From the NCBI GenBank assembly GCA_015501585.1, contig JADNRY010000196.1, forward strand, positions 1 through 64,000: DNA of 64,000 nucleotides, read 5' to 3'. Below, one piece after another: positions 21,184 to 32,700 of the stretch. This DNA comes from Rhodocollybia butyracea (taxonomy: Eukaryota > Basidiomycota > Agaricomycetes > Agaricales > Omphalotaceae). Both the position numbers and the translations under genes were made by a program. The notes beneath the pieces are model-generated. The model was not told the origin of the DNA. It ran no database searches and saw nothing but the letters and a program-made list of their open reading frames with translations. Every line of letters starts with the position of its first letter. The first letter of the stretch is position 1.

Positions 21184-21270
21184 CCCTAACCCTAACCAAA
21201 CCCTAAACCCTAACCCTAAACCCTAAACCCTAAACCAAACCCTAAACCAAAATCAAAACCAAAACCCTAC
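21184..21270 (+). repeat. Interstitial telomeric repeat (CCCTAA/CCCTAAA)
   Basis: About 85 bp of CCCTAA and CCCTAAA units interspersed with CCAAA variants, fading into aaaccaaaatcaaaacc. TTAGGG is the usual basidiomycete telomere unit. The C-rich strand is on plus, the orientation of a left chromosome end, so the sequence to the right would be chromosome-interior if this was once terminal. Confidence 0.8.
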
Positions 21271-21980
21271 AAGTCTTACCGCACTTTTGGCAATGCCTCG
21301 GCATTGCTTAATACTAGCTTTAGCTCACAAATACAAAGGGACAATGGCCACCTTAAAGGGACTTAGGATAGAAAACAACAAGCGCCTCACGCTGTAGTCT
21401 TGATATTAACAACAGTAGTAATATTTTGCCCTTTGATAATAGCAAGAGATTATAAATTTTCAACCTGTAGGTATTAACAACTTTGCTGATATATTATCAG
21501 TGTTTCTAGTTGACCTCGAGGTAACATCTCCTTGCTGCTATGTATATGCACAGACCATACATGCAAGACTCAAGTATTTGGCAAATGTAAGTCAAGGAAT
21601 AAAGCCCTCAAACGCCATAACAAAGGCAGAGTCGGAAGACTAGTCACTGTTGGCAACATCATCAAGACATTAGAACAGTGTTGGAAGTCTGAAAGAATTT
21701 ATGATTTGTTACTTACATTGGGTCCAGCCGTGTGAGGTTGCATTGGAAAAAACCAGCCATATGTTGCTTGAAAAAACCGGAGTCAATATCAAGTAGCTAG
21801 AAGCAGACCAGAGAAAACTGACTCAATCACGCACATAATCTGCGAGCTTGCCCAGTTGCCCATGATATGAAGATCCCGCAATGAGTCTGAAAAAAAAGTC
21901 AGTTATAAGTCAAAAAAGATACCATTAAGTACCTGGAACCCGACAAAGTGAAACCACTAATCCTAGCGTGAAAAGGAGAG
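21271..21980. other. Non-coding stretch right of the telomeric repeat
   Basis: No gene recognised. A short perfect hairpin ggcaatgcctcggcattgc occurs at about 21289-21309. Small open frames lack domains. Confidence 0.4.
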
Positions 21981-22560
21981 AAAGTTGTTAGTAGGAGGGT
22001 TCGATGATATTGAACTACCTACCAGGTATGAAAAAACGAGGTGCAACAACGAGAGAAAAGAGCCTCGACGCAAAGTCAAGAACCTGAGCACTACAACGAC
22101 GCACAAAGGCAGTGTCGTAGGATTAACAACACAGCAACGGCACAAAGCCATTAGCCACTGAGAAAGCGAGTGATGGCTCAAAGCCATCTGCTCGCTGTTG
22201 GTGACGACGTCGAGGGAGATGACCATTGACTTTGAAGGGAAAAGAAATGATCCAAGATGATCATTGATTATAAATTGATATGCAGATGAAATTGGCGCTC
22301 AGAGCGCCTAAGTCAAGCCTTCCCGGTCGAAGTAGTTACTTTGTCTCCATCTCTCAACATTGTGCCAACAGTGAGCAGATGGCTTTGAGCCATTGCTCGC
22401 TTTCTCAGAGGCGAACGGCCGCGGCTTTGTGCCGTTGCTGTGTCTTTCATACTATGGCGCTGCCTTTGTGGCGGCTTCGTAGTGCTCGGGTCCTTGGCTT
22501 TGCGCTGAAACCTCTGCCTGCATGTTGGTTAGGTATGTTTTTTCATGTTATGCTGCAACT
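21981..22560. repeat. Imperfect inverted repeat
   Basis: The minus strand of about 21995-22226 and the plus strand of about 22350-22560 share the order 'gagcagatggctttgagccat', 'ctcgctttctcag', 'ggctttgtgccgttgctgtgt', 'ctgcctttgtg', then 'gtagtgctc'. The arms are about 75% alike by eye around a centre near 22290. The two short open frames that look related are this repeat read from both sides. Confidence 0.65.
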
Positions 22561-23302
22561 TTTGTGTCTCCAGCATAAATTTTCCTCCAGGTTATTCTAC
22601 CTGTTGTGATACCTGCTGTTTACGTTGCTATCTACTCGTACATATGCTCGAACTGGACGTCCCAGTCCTTTACGATGTCAACACTCACAGACTTCAAGAC
22701 AATTAACCTGCTCTCTCATACCAGGCCTTTGCAATGTGTTTAAAGGGAATACTCTGGCCGACAATGTCTTAAAGTGGCGTCAACAGGAGGACAAGTATTT
22801 TAATTCTGATCAGTGAGTTTTCTCTTCATGATTTGAAGCTGGTGAATAACTTCATGTTGCATTTTAGGTGGGCAAATCGACCGCTGTTCAGGAATCTGAC
22901 AACCCATGTGCAAGGTTTTGGGGATATTTGTTTACCAGCACTTGGTGCAGATGGCATTCCAAGTGAGCATGAGCCTTTGAACAAGCGCAAAAACTCGGAT
23001 ATTTAATGGTGAGTTTTTGTTCTTTATTCATTGAGATTTCCTTATGCATTGTTTAATTAGGGTGTTTGTTGTACTCTGTTTATTTATAATATATGTTGTA
23101 CTGTTTATTAAGTGTTTGCATTGTTTCTGTTTAATCTTGTGACAGTGTTTGTTTTATGGTACCGTTTATTTAAAGTGTTGATTTGAGATTTGTTTAATTA
23201 CCTCAATGTGCACTGAGGGGGGTTTGATGAAGTTGAATGACTATCTGTTTAATAGATGGTGTTTATTCATGTTTAATTCAGTGTGGCTTGAATCTGTGAA
23301 GT
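22561..23302. other. AT-rich stretch with possible exon remnants
   Basis: About 22740-22815 (KWRQQEDKYFNSDQ) and 22868-23005 (WANRPLFRNLTTHVQGFGD) could be joined by a gtgagt...tttag intron at about 22812-22867, but no family is recognised and no complete gene can be drawn. The rest is T-rich and featureless. Confidence 0.3.
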
Positions 23303-23899
23303 TTATTCAAAACTAATACATTTATAGAGAAAAGAGAGCATAGCAATGACAAGTGTGATAGCCTGAACATGAGTAAGTATATCACATTGATGATAAGTAT
23401 CATTACTTACAGCTTCAGGTGTACTCAGCCCAATTTCCTGTGTGCTCTTGTCCTGGGATGCCATGAATGTGTCTTCAAGAATATCTTGGGAAAGCTCTTC
23501 ATACAAGGTCGTTAGGTCCTCCATTTCAACATCAGAATCTGCCTCCTGGTGTGCCTGTTTTCGCTTCTCATAACAGTTTGGGGAAGCAGTGAGAATCTGC
23601 AGTACTCCAGTCGTAAATGGAGCATGCCAACAGTATTTTTCATACAAGATGCGGGGTGCAAGAAGTGAACGAATGGATTCGGCATTAAGTCCCTTCACCT
23701 GGACCTTCAGTGACGGGTCACTGATTATGCTATTGCTCTCTTCAAGGACAATCTCGTCTGCACATCCTTGCATAATGGAATGTAGGTGCAGCCAAGCTTT
23801 GTAATTCCTGTGCCAAAGACTCCACAATCTGGCTGGTGCAGATCGGCGGGTTTCTTCGGTACTGCAGTATTCCAGAAATTTACCAGCCTTCTGTTTCAC
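23303..23899 (-). CDS. Hypothetical protein fragment
   Basis: A 198-residue frame. Residues 10-110 look protein-like (RLWSLWHRNYKAWLHLHS, VKGLNAESIRSLLAPRIL, APFTTGVLQILTASPNCY), followed by an acidic stretch and a hydrophobic end. I do not recognise the family with confidence; the style resembles fungus-specific repeated proteins found near mobile elements. No upstream exon could be fixed; a frame with FDNALWEDIWQAKLAAG near 24040-24100 on the same strand may belong to it. Probably a partial or decayed gene. Confidence 0.4.
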   Translation of the reverse strand: MKQKAGKFLEYCSTEETRRSAPARLWSLWHRNYKAWLHLHSIMQGCADEIVLEESNSIISDPSLKVQVKGLNAESIRSLLAPRILYEKYCWHAPFTTGVLQILTASPNCYEKRKQAHQEADSDVEMEDLTTLYEELSQDILEDTFMASQDKSTQEIGLSTPEAVSNDTYHQCDILTHVQAITLVIAMLSFLYKCISFE

Positions 23900-24990
23900 A
23901 GATGCTATGCGGCTGGTGAAAAAGAAATTCGATAAAATTTGCGATACTGAGATTGAGGAAGAGCATAAGGGAGAATAGGAGATGTAGTCTCTTCCAATGT
24001 GATACTCATGGAGCAGAGGGTCCTAATCCGGCCGCCAGCTTGGCTTGCCATATATCCTCCCATAGAGCATTGTCAAATATGATTTTTTTGTCATTATCCA
24101 TGGCTTTTTGTGATGAGGAACAATGAGCCCCTTTTCGCGCTCCAGTTGTGACACATGTCACATTGAGTGACAATCACCGCTCATTTTGAGTGCAGGTACT
24201 TCTACTTGGTGTGAGCAAAACTGTCTGTAATTTTTGAACAAATCATGTAATACAGCTCCAAGGCAGTGCCTTAAGATCACAAATCAATACGTACAGGTAT
24301 TAGTAGCATGTATCACCCTCTTAGCATTGATAATTTTCCTCACAAGTTCATAAATCTTGTAATAATCAACATCCCCCAATATTGAAAATGGACTTGTATA
24401 GCTTGTTGTAAGGGGAACAATTGTCTTTTTGGTCATGGAGATGCTTCATCAAGATATGCCAGACTGATTTTAAAAAGATGACATGGAGAGAAGAATATAT
24501 ATGTGTGAAAAGTGCAACATCATGATTGTCTAGCCCTTTAAATAACCACTTTATGATATATTTTGCCGATGAGTCTCCCTGAGCATGGGAAAGTTGCCAA
24601 CCAAAATATATTTGTACATAAAAGCAAATTACGGACACTTTTGCTCAGGCCAAGTACAGAGCATGGTTTCTTCCACAAAATTCAGATATGTATTTTGAGC
24701 TAATAATTAAGTGCCTTTGCAACTCCATTTATTATTTAGAGCCCTTGAACAGGTTTAATTGGGTGGTTCTTGTTGAGGTACAATTTCATGGAGTGACACA
24801 ACTTGCTCACTAGATATCTTTATGATAACTTCATTGAAATATTACTATGCAGGAGCATATAATGTCAAAGTCTGCCTTTTACATTAAGTGATTTGGTGTA
24901 GATCGAAAAGAGATATTGACCTGTGATTGACTCCCAGTTTTGATGGCATATTGTCCCAAGCCCCTTCTTGCAAAGGATTACCCGTCCCAG
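23900..24990. other. Intergenic sequence
   Basis: AT-rich, with no gene, RNA or clear repeat recognised. It lies between the hypothetical fragment and the DIRS-like element. Confidence 0.4.
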
Positions 24991-25212
24991 GCTGGAGCTG
25001 CAGGGCTTGCTCTGAACCTAGCGTTTAGTAGTAACTAATCAACCAGGCGTTGTTTTTGATGCTTCTCTGGTGGAATCATGAGAATGTAGCAGGACACAGG
25101 TACAGCCCTGATGCAGCGGCTGCACCCTGGAAAGACATAGATTGACAAACAACAGAATGGGTAAAAGGCTAAAAAGATGAAGATAGATTGATGATGATGA
25201 GGAGGTGTGAAG

Positions 25213-26201
25213 TCAAGAGGCTCGCCGCATGAAGATCAAGGCGGTCAACAGCACAGGATGTGTGCAGATGTAGATCTTGAATGATTCTGATGCCCAGCAA
25301 CCCGTTGCCTGAATAAGCTCAGCCGGGACACCTAAGGAAGCCAACCAAGTTGCACCACCAAGAACGAAGAGAGTGACCTGCAACATTGTCATTGAAAAAG
25401 GTTTGTAGGCGGCGAAGAAACCAAGATTGTGTGGGGACAGACCCATCCGAGCATACCCATAAATGCAGTAAGCCAGGAAATTGATGGTCACGTTCACAAA
25501 CATACTGGGAAATGATGCGCACAGTGTTGTCTTTGTCATCGGAAGAGTTGATAATTACTTTGTTCCCTTCAAAAGTATGGTCTGCTTTGTGGGTAGGAAG
25601 ATTAAATTCAAGGTGATTGCTGTCAATCACCAGGGATGAATGCAAAGTCACCTTGCAAAAATCTTGGAAATCCTTCCTATCCGGGAAGACCAGTTCACCC
25701 AAATGCATAAGTGCAAAAAATCCAACAAATAAGATAGCAAGGAAAAGCAAGTTGTCAAAGCTTGCTGAGGGATGGAGTTTGTCAAATGTCTCTGTGAGTT
25801 CACTTTGACGTAATGGGCGCTTTCTCAAGGCAGCAGATGCATGAAGCTTTTTGCATCCTTTCAGAGTACGCTTGACAATAGGATGAGTGCAGTTTTTTTT
25901 GAATATCAGGGTAAAAAACCTCAAGCTGGTTGCATATCCCCGAAAGATAAGAGGATACTGATTTCAGTTTGATAAAGTGACACATATACGTGATGTAGAA
26001 AGAGAGAGTGTCTGGACTTGGATCGAGTGGAAAGTTATGATTGGAGCAAAAATGGACATAAGATTGAACTGCTGAAGAGTAAGTTGCCCAAGAAGAAGGT
26101 TCAAGGACACTTCCAAGAGCTACTGAATGTTCATGAAGTAAACACTCTCGGCTCCAGACATCACAAACCAGTTGTCTGGAGGAAGAAAGTGGTATGTTCA
26201 T
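25213..26201 (-). pseudogene. Tyrosine recombinase of DIRS-like copy A
   Basis: The N-terminal SAM-like part (WATYSSAVQSYVHFCS, PDTLSFYITYMCHF, SVSSYLSGICNQLEV) is at 25900-26201, and the catalytic part at 25213-25900. Recognisable catalytic features are GHSLRS (His and Arg of the H-x-x-R box) and the likely nucleophile Tyr in SFKIYI. Where relatives usually have Arg in the G-R-W box this copy reads GCW. Two frame breaks separate the parts: an extra T in a T8 run, and a shift directly after GHSLRS. The second break is also present in copy B, the first is not. No active enzyme is expected from this copy. Confidence 0.75.
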
Positions 26202-26807
26202 TTCTCTTCTGCCCCCAGCACCAATTGAGGGGGTGTAAAACTGGAGATTTCCATGCTCGGCACAAGCTGAGAGATCCGGGTATAGTCAAAATGAGAAAGG
26301 GCATTGGCAAAACTGTTGTCCTCCCCTGGGAGATGAACAACGCAGAATTGAACATTAGCACAGATTGAATGCTCAATAGCTGTGATTAAAAGGGGATTGT
26401 ACAGTTGTTTTGCCTTCAAAGAGTTGAACATATTGACTGTGTTCATGTTGTCAGTGAACAGCATGAGACAGTGGAACAAAGGATAAGATTTGATGGGGTG
26501 TAACAAAGCCGACACGATGGTGAGTGCCTCAAAATAAAAAATAGGTTGTTCTGAGTTGTCGAGGATTGCGCATTGGTAGCCTGACATTGCGCTGCCAAGC
26601 ATAAACCAGAATCCCATTCCTGATGGACATGCGTCAGCAAACAAGAACAAATCTGCCTGTTCTTCATCCCACTCCTCAGCTTCCAGCATTCTAACACCAT
26701 CTAAAACCTCCAGTTTCTCTGCAAACCATAACAGCTCTTGGCACATGGCTTTATTCACCCAAATTCTCTGGTCTGGCTTTTCCTTCCCAGCCATTTTCTC
26801 GTACAAC
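26198..26807 (-). pseudogene. RNase H-like domain of DIRS-like copy A
   Basis: This is the part of the frame downstream of the 1.8-kb insertion. It has the spaced acidic residues expected of RNase H (FADACPSGMGFW, FEALTIVSAL, FTDNMNTV) and the HLPGEDNSFANALS segment. It overlaps the start of the recombinase frame by four bases, a compact DIRS-type arrangement. The N-terminal portion of the long open frame (26808-27070) is insertion sequence, not part of the enzyme. Confidence 0.75.
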
Positions 26808-28633
26808 GCTATTTGGGTATTTACGTGTAGGTATGCAAAAGGTGCTATAAAACAACCTAACAAAAACACTACCGCACCTAACCAGACTATCGATATGTAA
26901 GGGAGCGAGGGCAGGTTGTCAGAGATTCCCCGAGGGAAAGTCTTGTAATATCGGATGTACGCGCGCGACTGCTCCAGGTTCAAGACTGTAGCGCTAACGT
27001 GGGTAACTAAGCTTAGACAACTCTTAGAACTAAGTCGAGAGAAGCCTAGTTGGGGTGTACAAGTGTACAAGGGAACCAGGTGTGTATGTCCAAATCAATT
27101 AACCAAAACCAAAACCAATACAACAAAACTAAGATTCTCCTAGGCAAACTCTGGCTCTAGCTAGAATAGTAATCTCGAGGTTTGTCAACAACCCTAGGCA
27201 AACTCTGGCACTAGCTGCTGTGACGCCGTAAAGTCCTCGACCAAACTCTGGGCCAAGCTATGATATTGTGAGTGAACTTAATCACTAGGAACTTGTACCA
27301 CAATCTTAGTGGCTCGTCTAACTTTGTGAAGAAGTCAACTAAGGAACCCTCACTCTGGAGCCGAATAATCCCTTACTAAGAGCCATCCCCTCTGAGGAAG
27401 CAACTAGATTTGAGTTGATCTGGAGTTCGAGAGAACTCTACACACTTAAACTCGATCAAGATATAAATGGGCTTTGCGAAGCGCGTGAAGTTTATTACTT
27501 TCTTAAGATAACCAAGTCAGGAGGCGTCATGCTACTGATCCCGTGGGACGTTCTACGGAGCACTGGTCTTAGCAGTCAAGTCGAGGGCAAGAAACTTGTC
27601 TTATTGAATAAATATATCTGGCTTATATACTGAGTAGAGAGAGTTTAATACAAAAATAGATGAAACAGATACGGAGAGAAACGGAAAGAGAGTGGAACAG
27701 AGGAATCTGGCCCGGAAAGGAAACTCCAGCCTATATATGGTACCCACGATAAAGAAATAGTCCATTCTTGGGTATATATATGAGGTATAATATGATTTCG
27801 TGAGGATTTAACATAGTTTTAGAGTGTTTTGATCCGAGCAAGGTTTCTCCAATTACTCCACAATTCTCTGGGGTCAGGAGTACCTTTATGCTTCATGATC
27901 ACTCGCCGCCCGATTTCCCTTGGGTGAGTTTCATTCTATTCCTTGGATAGTTCTGTCCATCCTGAGTGTGATTTACATTCTCTCGAGAAGGCCAGTTGTC
28001 TAGCTTTCCAACGACACCACTTATGATAGTCTCAAGCAACTGCGCTGAGTATGTACAAGTGATTCCCGATAGTCGGCTTTAACGGATAAGACCTTCCGTG
28101 TATGATTTCTAAGATCAAATGTTTCGATTTGCCAAGGCTATCCCGGTGCGTAGCTTTCCGTAGGACCACTAAGCATGTTTCTACCGTCCTCACGGTTACA
28201 ACCGGTGCCACGAATAGACCTCTACGGTTTCCTCGGGATCATTCTGGTCCATTGTTATGGACTGTAAAGTCCACATCTTAACATAGCTCATTGGGGGTCT
28301 TAGTGCGAGGGATGCCTTCCCTCGAGTAACGCGTTGGCTTAGTACTTATCCCGCTTCGAGATGTCCTGTAGTTTAGAGAGTATACACTCTTGGGTATAAC
28401 TAGATTGACAATCTAGCGTTACATCTCCGGGCAGCCCAGGTATCCTCGCTAGCTTGGCTCTAGGCTACGCTTGTGGGCATACCTTCACGGCTCGCTGAGT
28501 ATTATTGTTAAGTTCTTTGCCTCGGCAACAGCTATCACGCTCGGGCTCCGTATAACTCTCTTATTGCATTGTATAACACGTACAAAGTGTCAAAATGTAC
28601 GGTTACACGCCTTAGGCCGATATTAGGCCTAAT
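26808..28633. mobile_element. Unclassified 1.8-kb insertion in the DIRS-like element
   Basis: This separates two parts of one RT reading frame: 'ctcgtacaac' on the left and 'aacacagaaagg' on the right join to restore the codons for SVLYEKM. Only aac is shared at the two ends (a 5-bp duplication with one mismatch is possible). There are no TG...CA ends, obvious inverted repeats or open frame longer than 75 residues beyond the interrupted one. The repeated phrase 'aaactctgg' occurs three times at about 27137-27250. It could be a solo LTR of a large element or a decayed insertion. Confidence 0.5.
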
Positions 28634-29016
28634 AACACAGAAAGGCTGGGATGAAGAAGTGGGTATGCATTCAAGGACCAATTTAACCAACCAGCTAAAT
28701 GCTGATACTCCTTTAGTGTCCAACGGTTACCTAGCCTTGCAAACTTTTGAATCACATCAACTAGGTCTGACCTGGCTTCAGGAGCCATCATTATTGTCAT
28801 GTCATTTGGGTTGACATCGAAACCGACAATCTGTAGAGTATAGTCCCAAAGCTGCTTTGGTTTTGGATTGCGGAATACCAAGCTTGTCCCAAAGTTGGAG
28901 CAACCTGGTCTATTTTGCAGGGTAAAAATTGTTGTATGGTGCGTAATATGCAAAGTTGTCATCAAATTCCCAGCTAAAATTACAAATCCGCGAGCAGCTT
29001 CACGTAGACTGCAATC
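28634..29016 (-). pseudogene. RT fragment of DIRS-like copy A
   Basis: It encodes the C-terminal part of the reverse transcriptase (VGFDVNPNDMTIMMAPEA, RWTLKEYQHLAGWLNWSL). The catalytic YxDD-type region is not present; the fragment ends at the inverted junction with copy B. Confidence 0.7.
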
Positions 29017-29311
29017 CAGACTACCAAATGCGCAATCCTTGACAACTCAGAACATGTAAGGTATTGAACAACTTAGCATATCTCCTGTTCATAACTATTA
29101 TTACTTGGCACTCAAAATGACTCGGAATGACTAGACCTGCTGATCATGTGACTATGACTTGCTGGAACATGCGGGTATATTCAAATGAGTTACATTGAGT
29201 CATTGAGGCTGTACTTATTTAGAATGGCTTACTCATGCAAACCATGGTTTGCCTTGAGGCTAACACATGTACTATATATTCAATTACTTAATGATTTCCC
29301 ATGTAAAAGAC

Positions 29312-29319
29312 TATAAAAG
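29312..29319 (+). promoter_or_regulatory. TATA box of the Ty3-type LTR
   Basis: TATAAAAG in both LTRs (here and near 35060). Initiation 30-35 bp downstream would put the RNA 5' end near 29347, the segment that pairs with the putative primer site. Confidence 0.6.
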
Positions 29320-29705
29320 GGGGGGAATTACCCATACACCCTTTTTCTTTAGTCTCTATATTTTGTAACCCAGTACCTACAAGAATTACACTTGTTATCT
29401 CGATTCTTTGTGTGAACAACACCTGAGGAATTATCTACTGAGTGAATACAGCAAGACTCACTTTAATATCAAGGATATTGAAGGTACGTATTCCCGACGC
29501 TTATTGTCACCAATACCCGTATAGTGCACACCAACTCTATACAAAGATACCCCCAAAACACCGTAACGTTTAGGTTCTTGTAAGCATTATCTACCGAGCA
29601 GCCCCCGAATCTGTTAGATCGGAAGTATTAGCTAAATACAACTGGTTAACAAGCCTCTTTGTTCGAGACTTGACATAATATAGAGATTAAAGCTGTGACT
29701 AGAAA

Positions 29706-32700
29706 ATGTCTACTAGAACTGTTACTGGTGCGAGTACTACTAACGAGCGAAATACCACAGATACCCAAGCTTCTTTTTACACTCGTACCCCTGGTTCAAA
29801 TTGTCTTATGGCAAATGATAGTAATTCTATCAATACTTCTAACCAAGCACCAAATCAACCTTCTTTTCCAGAGGGAGGAAGAACACTAGGTGCTATGCCC
29901 GGTAATGCATACCCAAATACTCCGTCACATGTTCCGAGACATCCCGCATCTACCCCTGTGGCTCGTCCTACTAATCCAATGCAGTCTAATTGGACACATT
30001 CACCTGTGGGACCAAGAACTAACTTGGCAACTGAGGGATGGCATTATGCTAGCACTCATGGTCCAAGATCACCTGTAGATATGGGTCCAAGTAGATTGGA
30101 TAGATTGACAGAAGAGTTGGAAGGGTATGGTGAGCTACCAGAGCACAGCGGTAGCCCAAATTTATTTTATCACACATCAGCTGAACAACAGTCCGTGACT
30201 CCATTACCAAGTCGAACAGGAGACTCGGAACATTTTCCGTCTCTTAACTCAATAGTGGGACCCACTATGAGGAGGCAGGAAACTCCGGAAACTCCCTCAA
30301 ATCGATTTACACGGTATCGCAATCAGTTTAGAGCTATTGTGGGCGAAAGTCCATTAAGAACACCACACCCACAAATAACTAACAGAGAAAATATACCCCA
30401 AATTTTAACGCCACCATCAAAAGAACCTGCTACAGTAATTGGACCGTCGATGATAGCTCAAACCGCTCCTACATGGACAAATCATCAGACACCTCCACCA
30501 AATTACCATAGAAGGGCATCTGTACAGAGTAGTGACCAAGTTGAAATTGCACGGGTTCATCGAGATCAGTTAGTTGCTTTAGGTGAAAGTTGTAGGGAAT
30601 TACTTCACCAAATTGGAATATCATCACAGAATGGTGACGATTCAGTAGAAGGGTGGATCCGTAGATTTTTATTAATCACCACTGCAAATCCCAACAACTT
30701 AGACTCTGAAGTTGCATTAGCATTAGAAAGGAGGGGAATTAGGGATGAGGTTACCAGACTTACGGAATATGCTAACCGCCCTGAATTACGAGGGTTTTAT
30801 GAGCTACCAGGTAGCCCAAGGACAAATTCTCATTCTAGTTCCGGGGGTAGCCATTCACAACAGGTTCAACCTGTACTAAATCCCCCCTTATCTGAGCAAC
30901 CTAGGTCAGAGTCTGTAAGTACAGGAATTGACAAGATAGTATATCCTATAATAAGGAGAAGTACTGGATCTGATTCGGTACATACAGCAGTAAGTGAAAT
31001 CTTAGGTACCTATTTCGGAAATCCGGATCGTGTACATCAATCCGCAGAAAATCTTGAATCCGTACAATCAGCGGTAAGTGATATTCTCGAATCATACTTG
31101 GCAAACCCAGACCGCAGATTCCCGGCGCACACTGTCACTTTTTCAGATTCTTCTATGCACTCAAATGATAGGAGAACTGAGAATAGGGAATCTAGGGAAG
31201 TAGTTGTAGTGGAACCTCAGAATAGAAGAGTACTAGAGACCCAAAACACAAGTGGAATAGTGTGAGCAATAGGTCCAGAAGCGATAATAAGCAAAAGCTT
31301 ATCAGACAGAATTTAGGGGGCGCGGAAACGGGGGGCGCAAACGATCCCTTTATTGGAAGTACGGTAGTCAATATAAATAGTAAAGTAATAACAAATACAG
31401 TAAGACACGGGGTGGCGGGTATCATGCCGGTGGTGCTACTTGAGCCCGAAACCACCGTTGTCGGACCGGCGGTCCGTTCTCAACAAATAGGAAGGGGCAG
31501 GAATGTAGCTGCTCACTTCCCAACCCCATTTAATAGGGCTCCTATAGTAATATCTTCTGACTCCATGACATCTCACTCCACTGGGGAACCATTTAGTTCT
31601 CACTCAGATTCCATTATTGGACCATCACAAGGGGTAAGTATGGATGTTCCAGTAGTGCATGTACCCAGGTATCATGACCTTGAGACAAGAGAACAAGATA
31701 CTCATGGTAACACTCCTTATGCTATTGTGGATCCAGTCCCACGCTATGAGCAACAGGAAACCCAACCAGCCTCAGATTTATGTTCAGCTGAGAGAGTACA
31801 ACAACTCAATGAGTGGCAGAGGCATGATGCCGAGGCTCAATGGGCTGTTGGTGATCCCCCAGAAATAGGAATTCTAAGGCAAGGGGGACATCAGTATGTT
31901 GATAGAAGTGGAATGTGGATGAATAATACTGCTAGAAGAGGGGGAGGAAGAAATGGTGGTCATGCACCACCCAAAGTCCCACCTCAAAGTGCCATAAGTA
32001 TTCCTGCATCTAGTTGGCAAGGTATTGGTACAAGACCTCTTCATCAAAGTTGGGGAAATGCAAGGGAAGGAGGAGGCGGCACACCACCTCCCCCTAATGA
32101 TGGATTTTCCTTGACCTCCGAATCTTCTGCTGATAGGCGTAGGGGAAGGAGTAACCATGTCCCTGTCTCAAATCAAATTCATCAAAATGAATTACAGACA
32201 GCAGGGATTGTTCCACCACCCCCTCTGCCCCCACCTAATGAGACTGATTATATGTCAGCTTCTAACTCTTCAGATAGAAGGGGAAGGGCCCATACTTATG
32301 GTCTCACACCACATGTCAATGTGGAAATTGATGGGAATGGTACATGAAGGTTGGTGGCCGTTGGAAATTCCTGGCAACCTGTACTGGAGCCAAGTGGAAT
32401 TAATCCACCGCCCCCACCACTTCGTGGGCCAGGCACTCCAGAGTATGCATCTCCAGAATTTCCGGGACAACCCAATCCACATAACCATGGAAGTATGGGG
32501 AATACGCAAACCTCAGGAGTAACCAGCAGAAGGAACAGATCCCAATTTAATGATACAAGAGCTGTAGGTCAAGAAGGTGAGTCATGGGAAGAAGAGATAG
32601 GAACAACAGAGGCGGAATTTAATTCCACTTATGTTGGGTATGGTGGGAGAATGCCAAGAGCGCCCCTAGGGGTCAACCCTTACCTCAATGCTCAAGCTGG

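Larger units (their letters stand above)
24991..29016 (-). mobile_element. DIRS-like retroelement, copy A (broken)
   Basis: Reading on minus from about 29016: the end of a reverse transcriptase (28634-28965, VGFDVNPNDMT, LKEYQHLAGWLNWSLNAYPLL); an unrelated insertion (26808-28633); the continuing RT connection and RNase H-like domain (LFLFADACPSGMGFW, LMLFTDNMNTVNMF, HLPGEDNSFANALS) at 26198-26807; then a tyrosine recombinase (25213-26201). RT/RNase H followed by tyrosine recombinase defines DIRS-like retroelements, which integrate by recombinase rather than DDE integrase. The 5' part is missing at the junction with the inverted copy B. The recombinase is shifted at a T8 run near 25900 and again near 25360. 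Confidence 0.8.
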
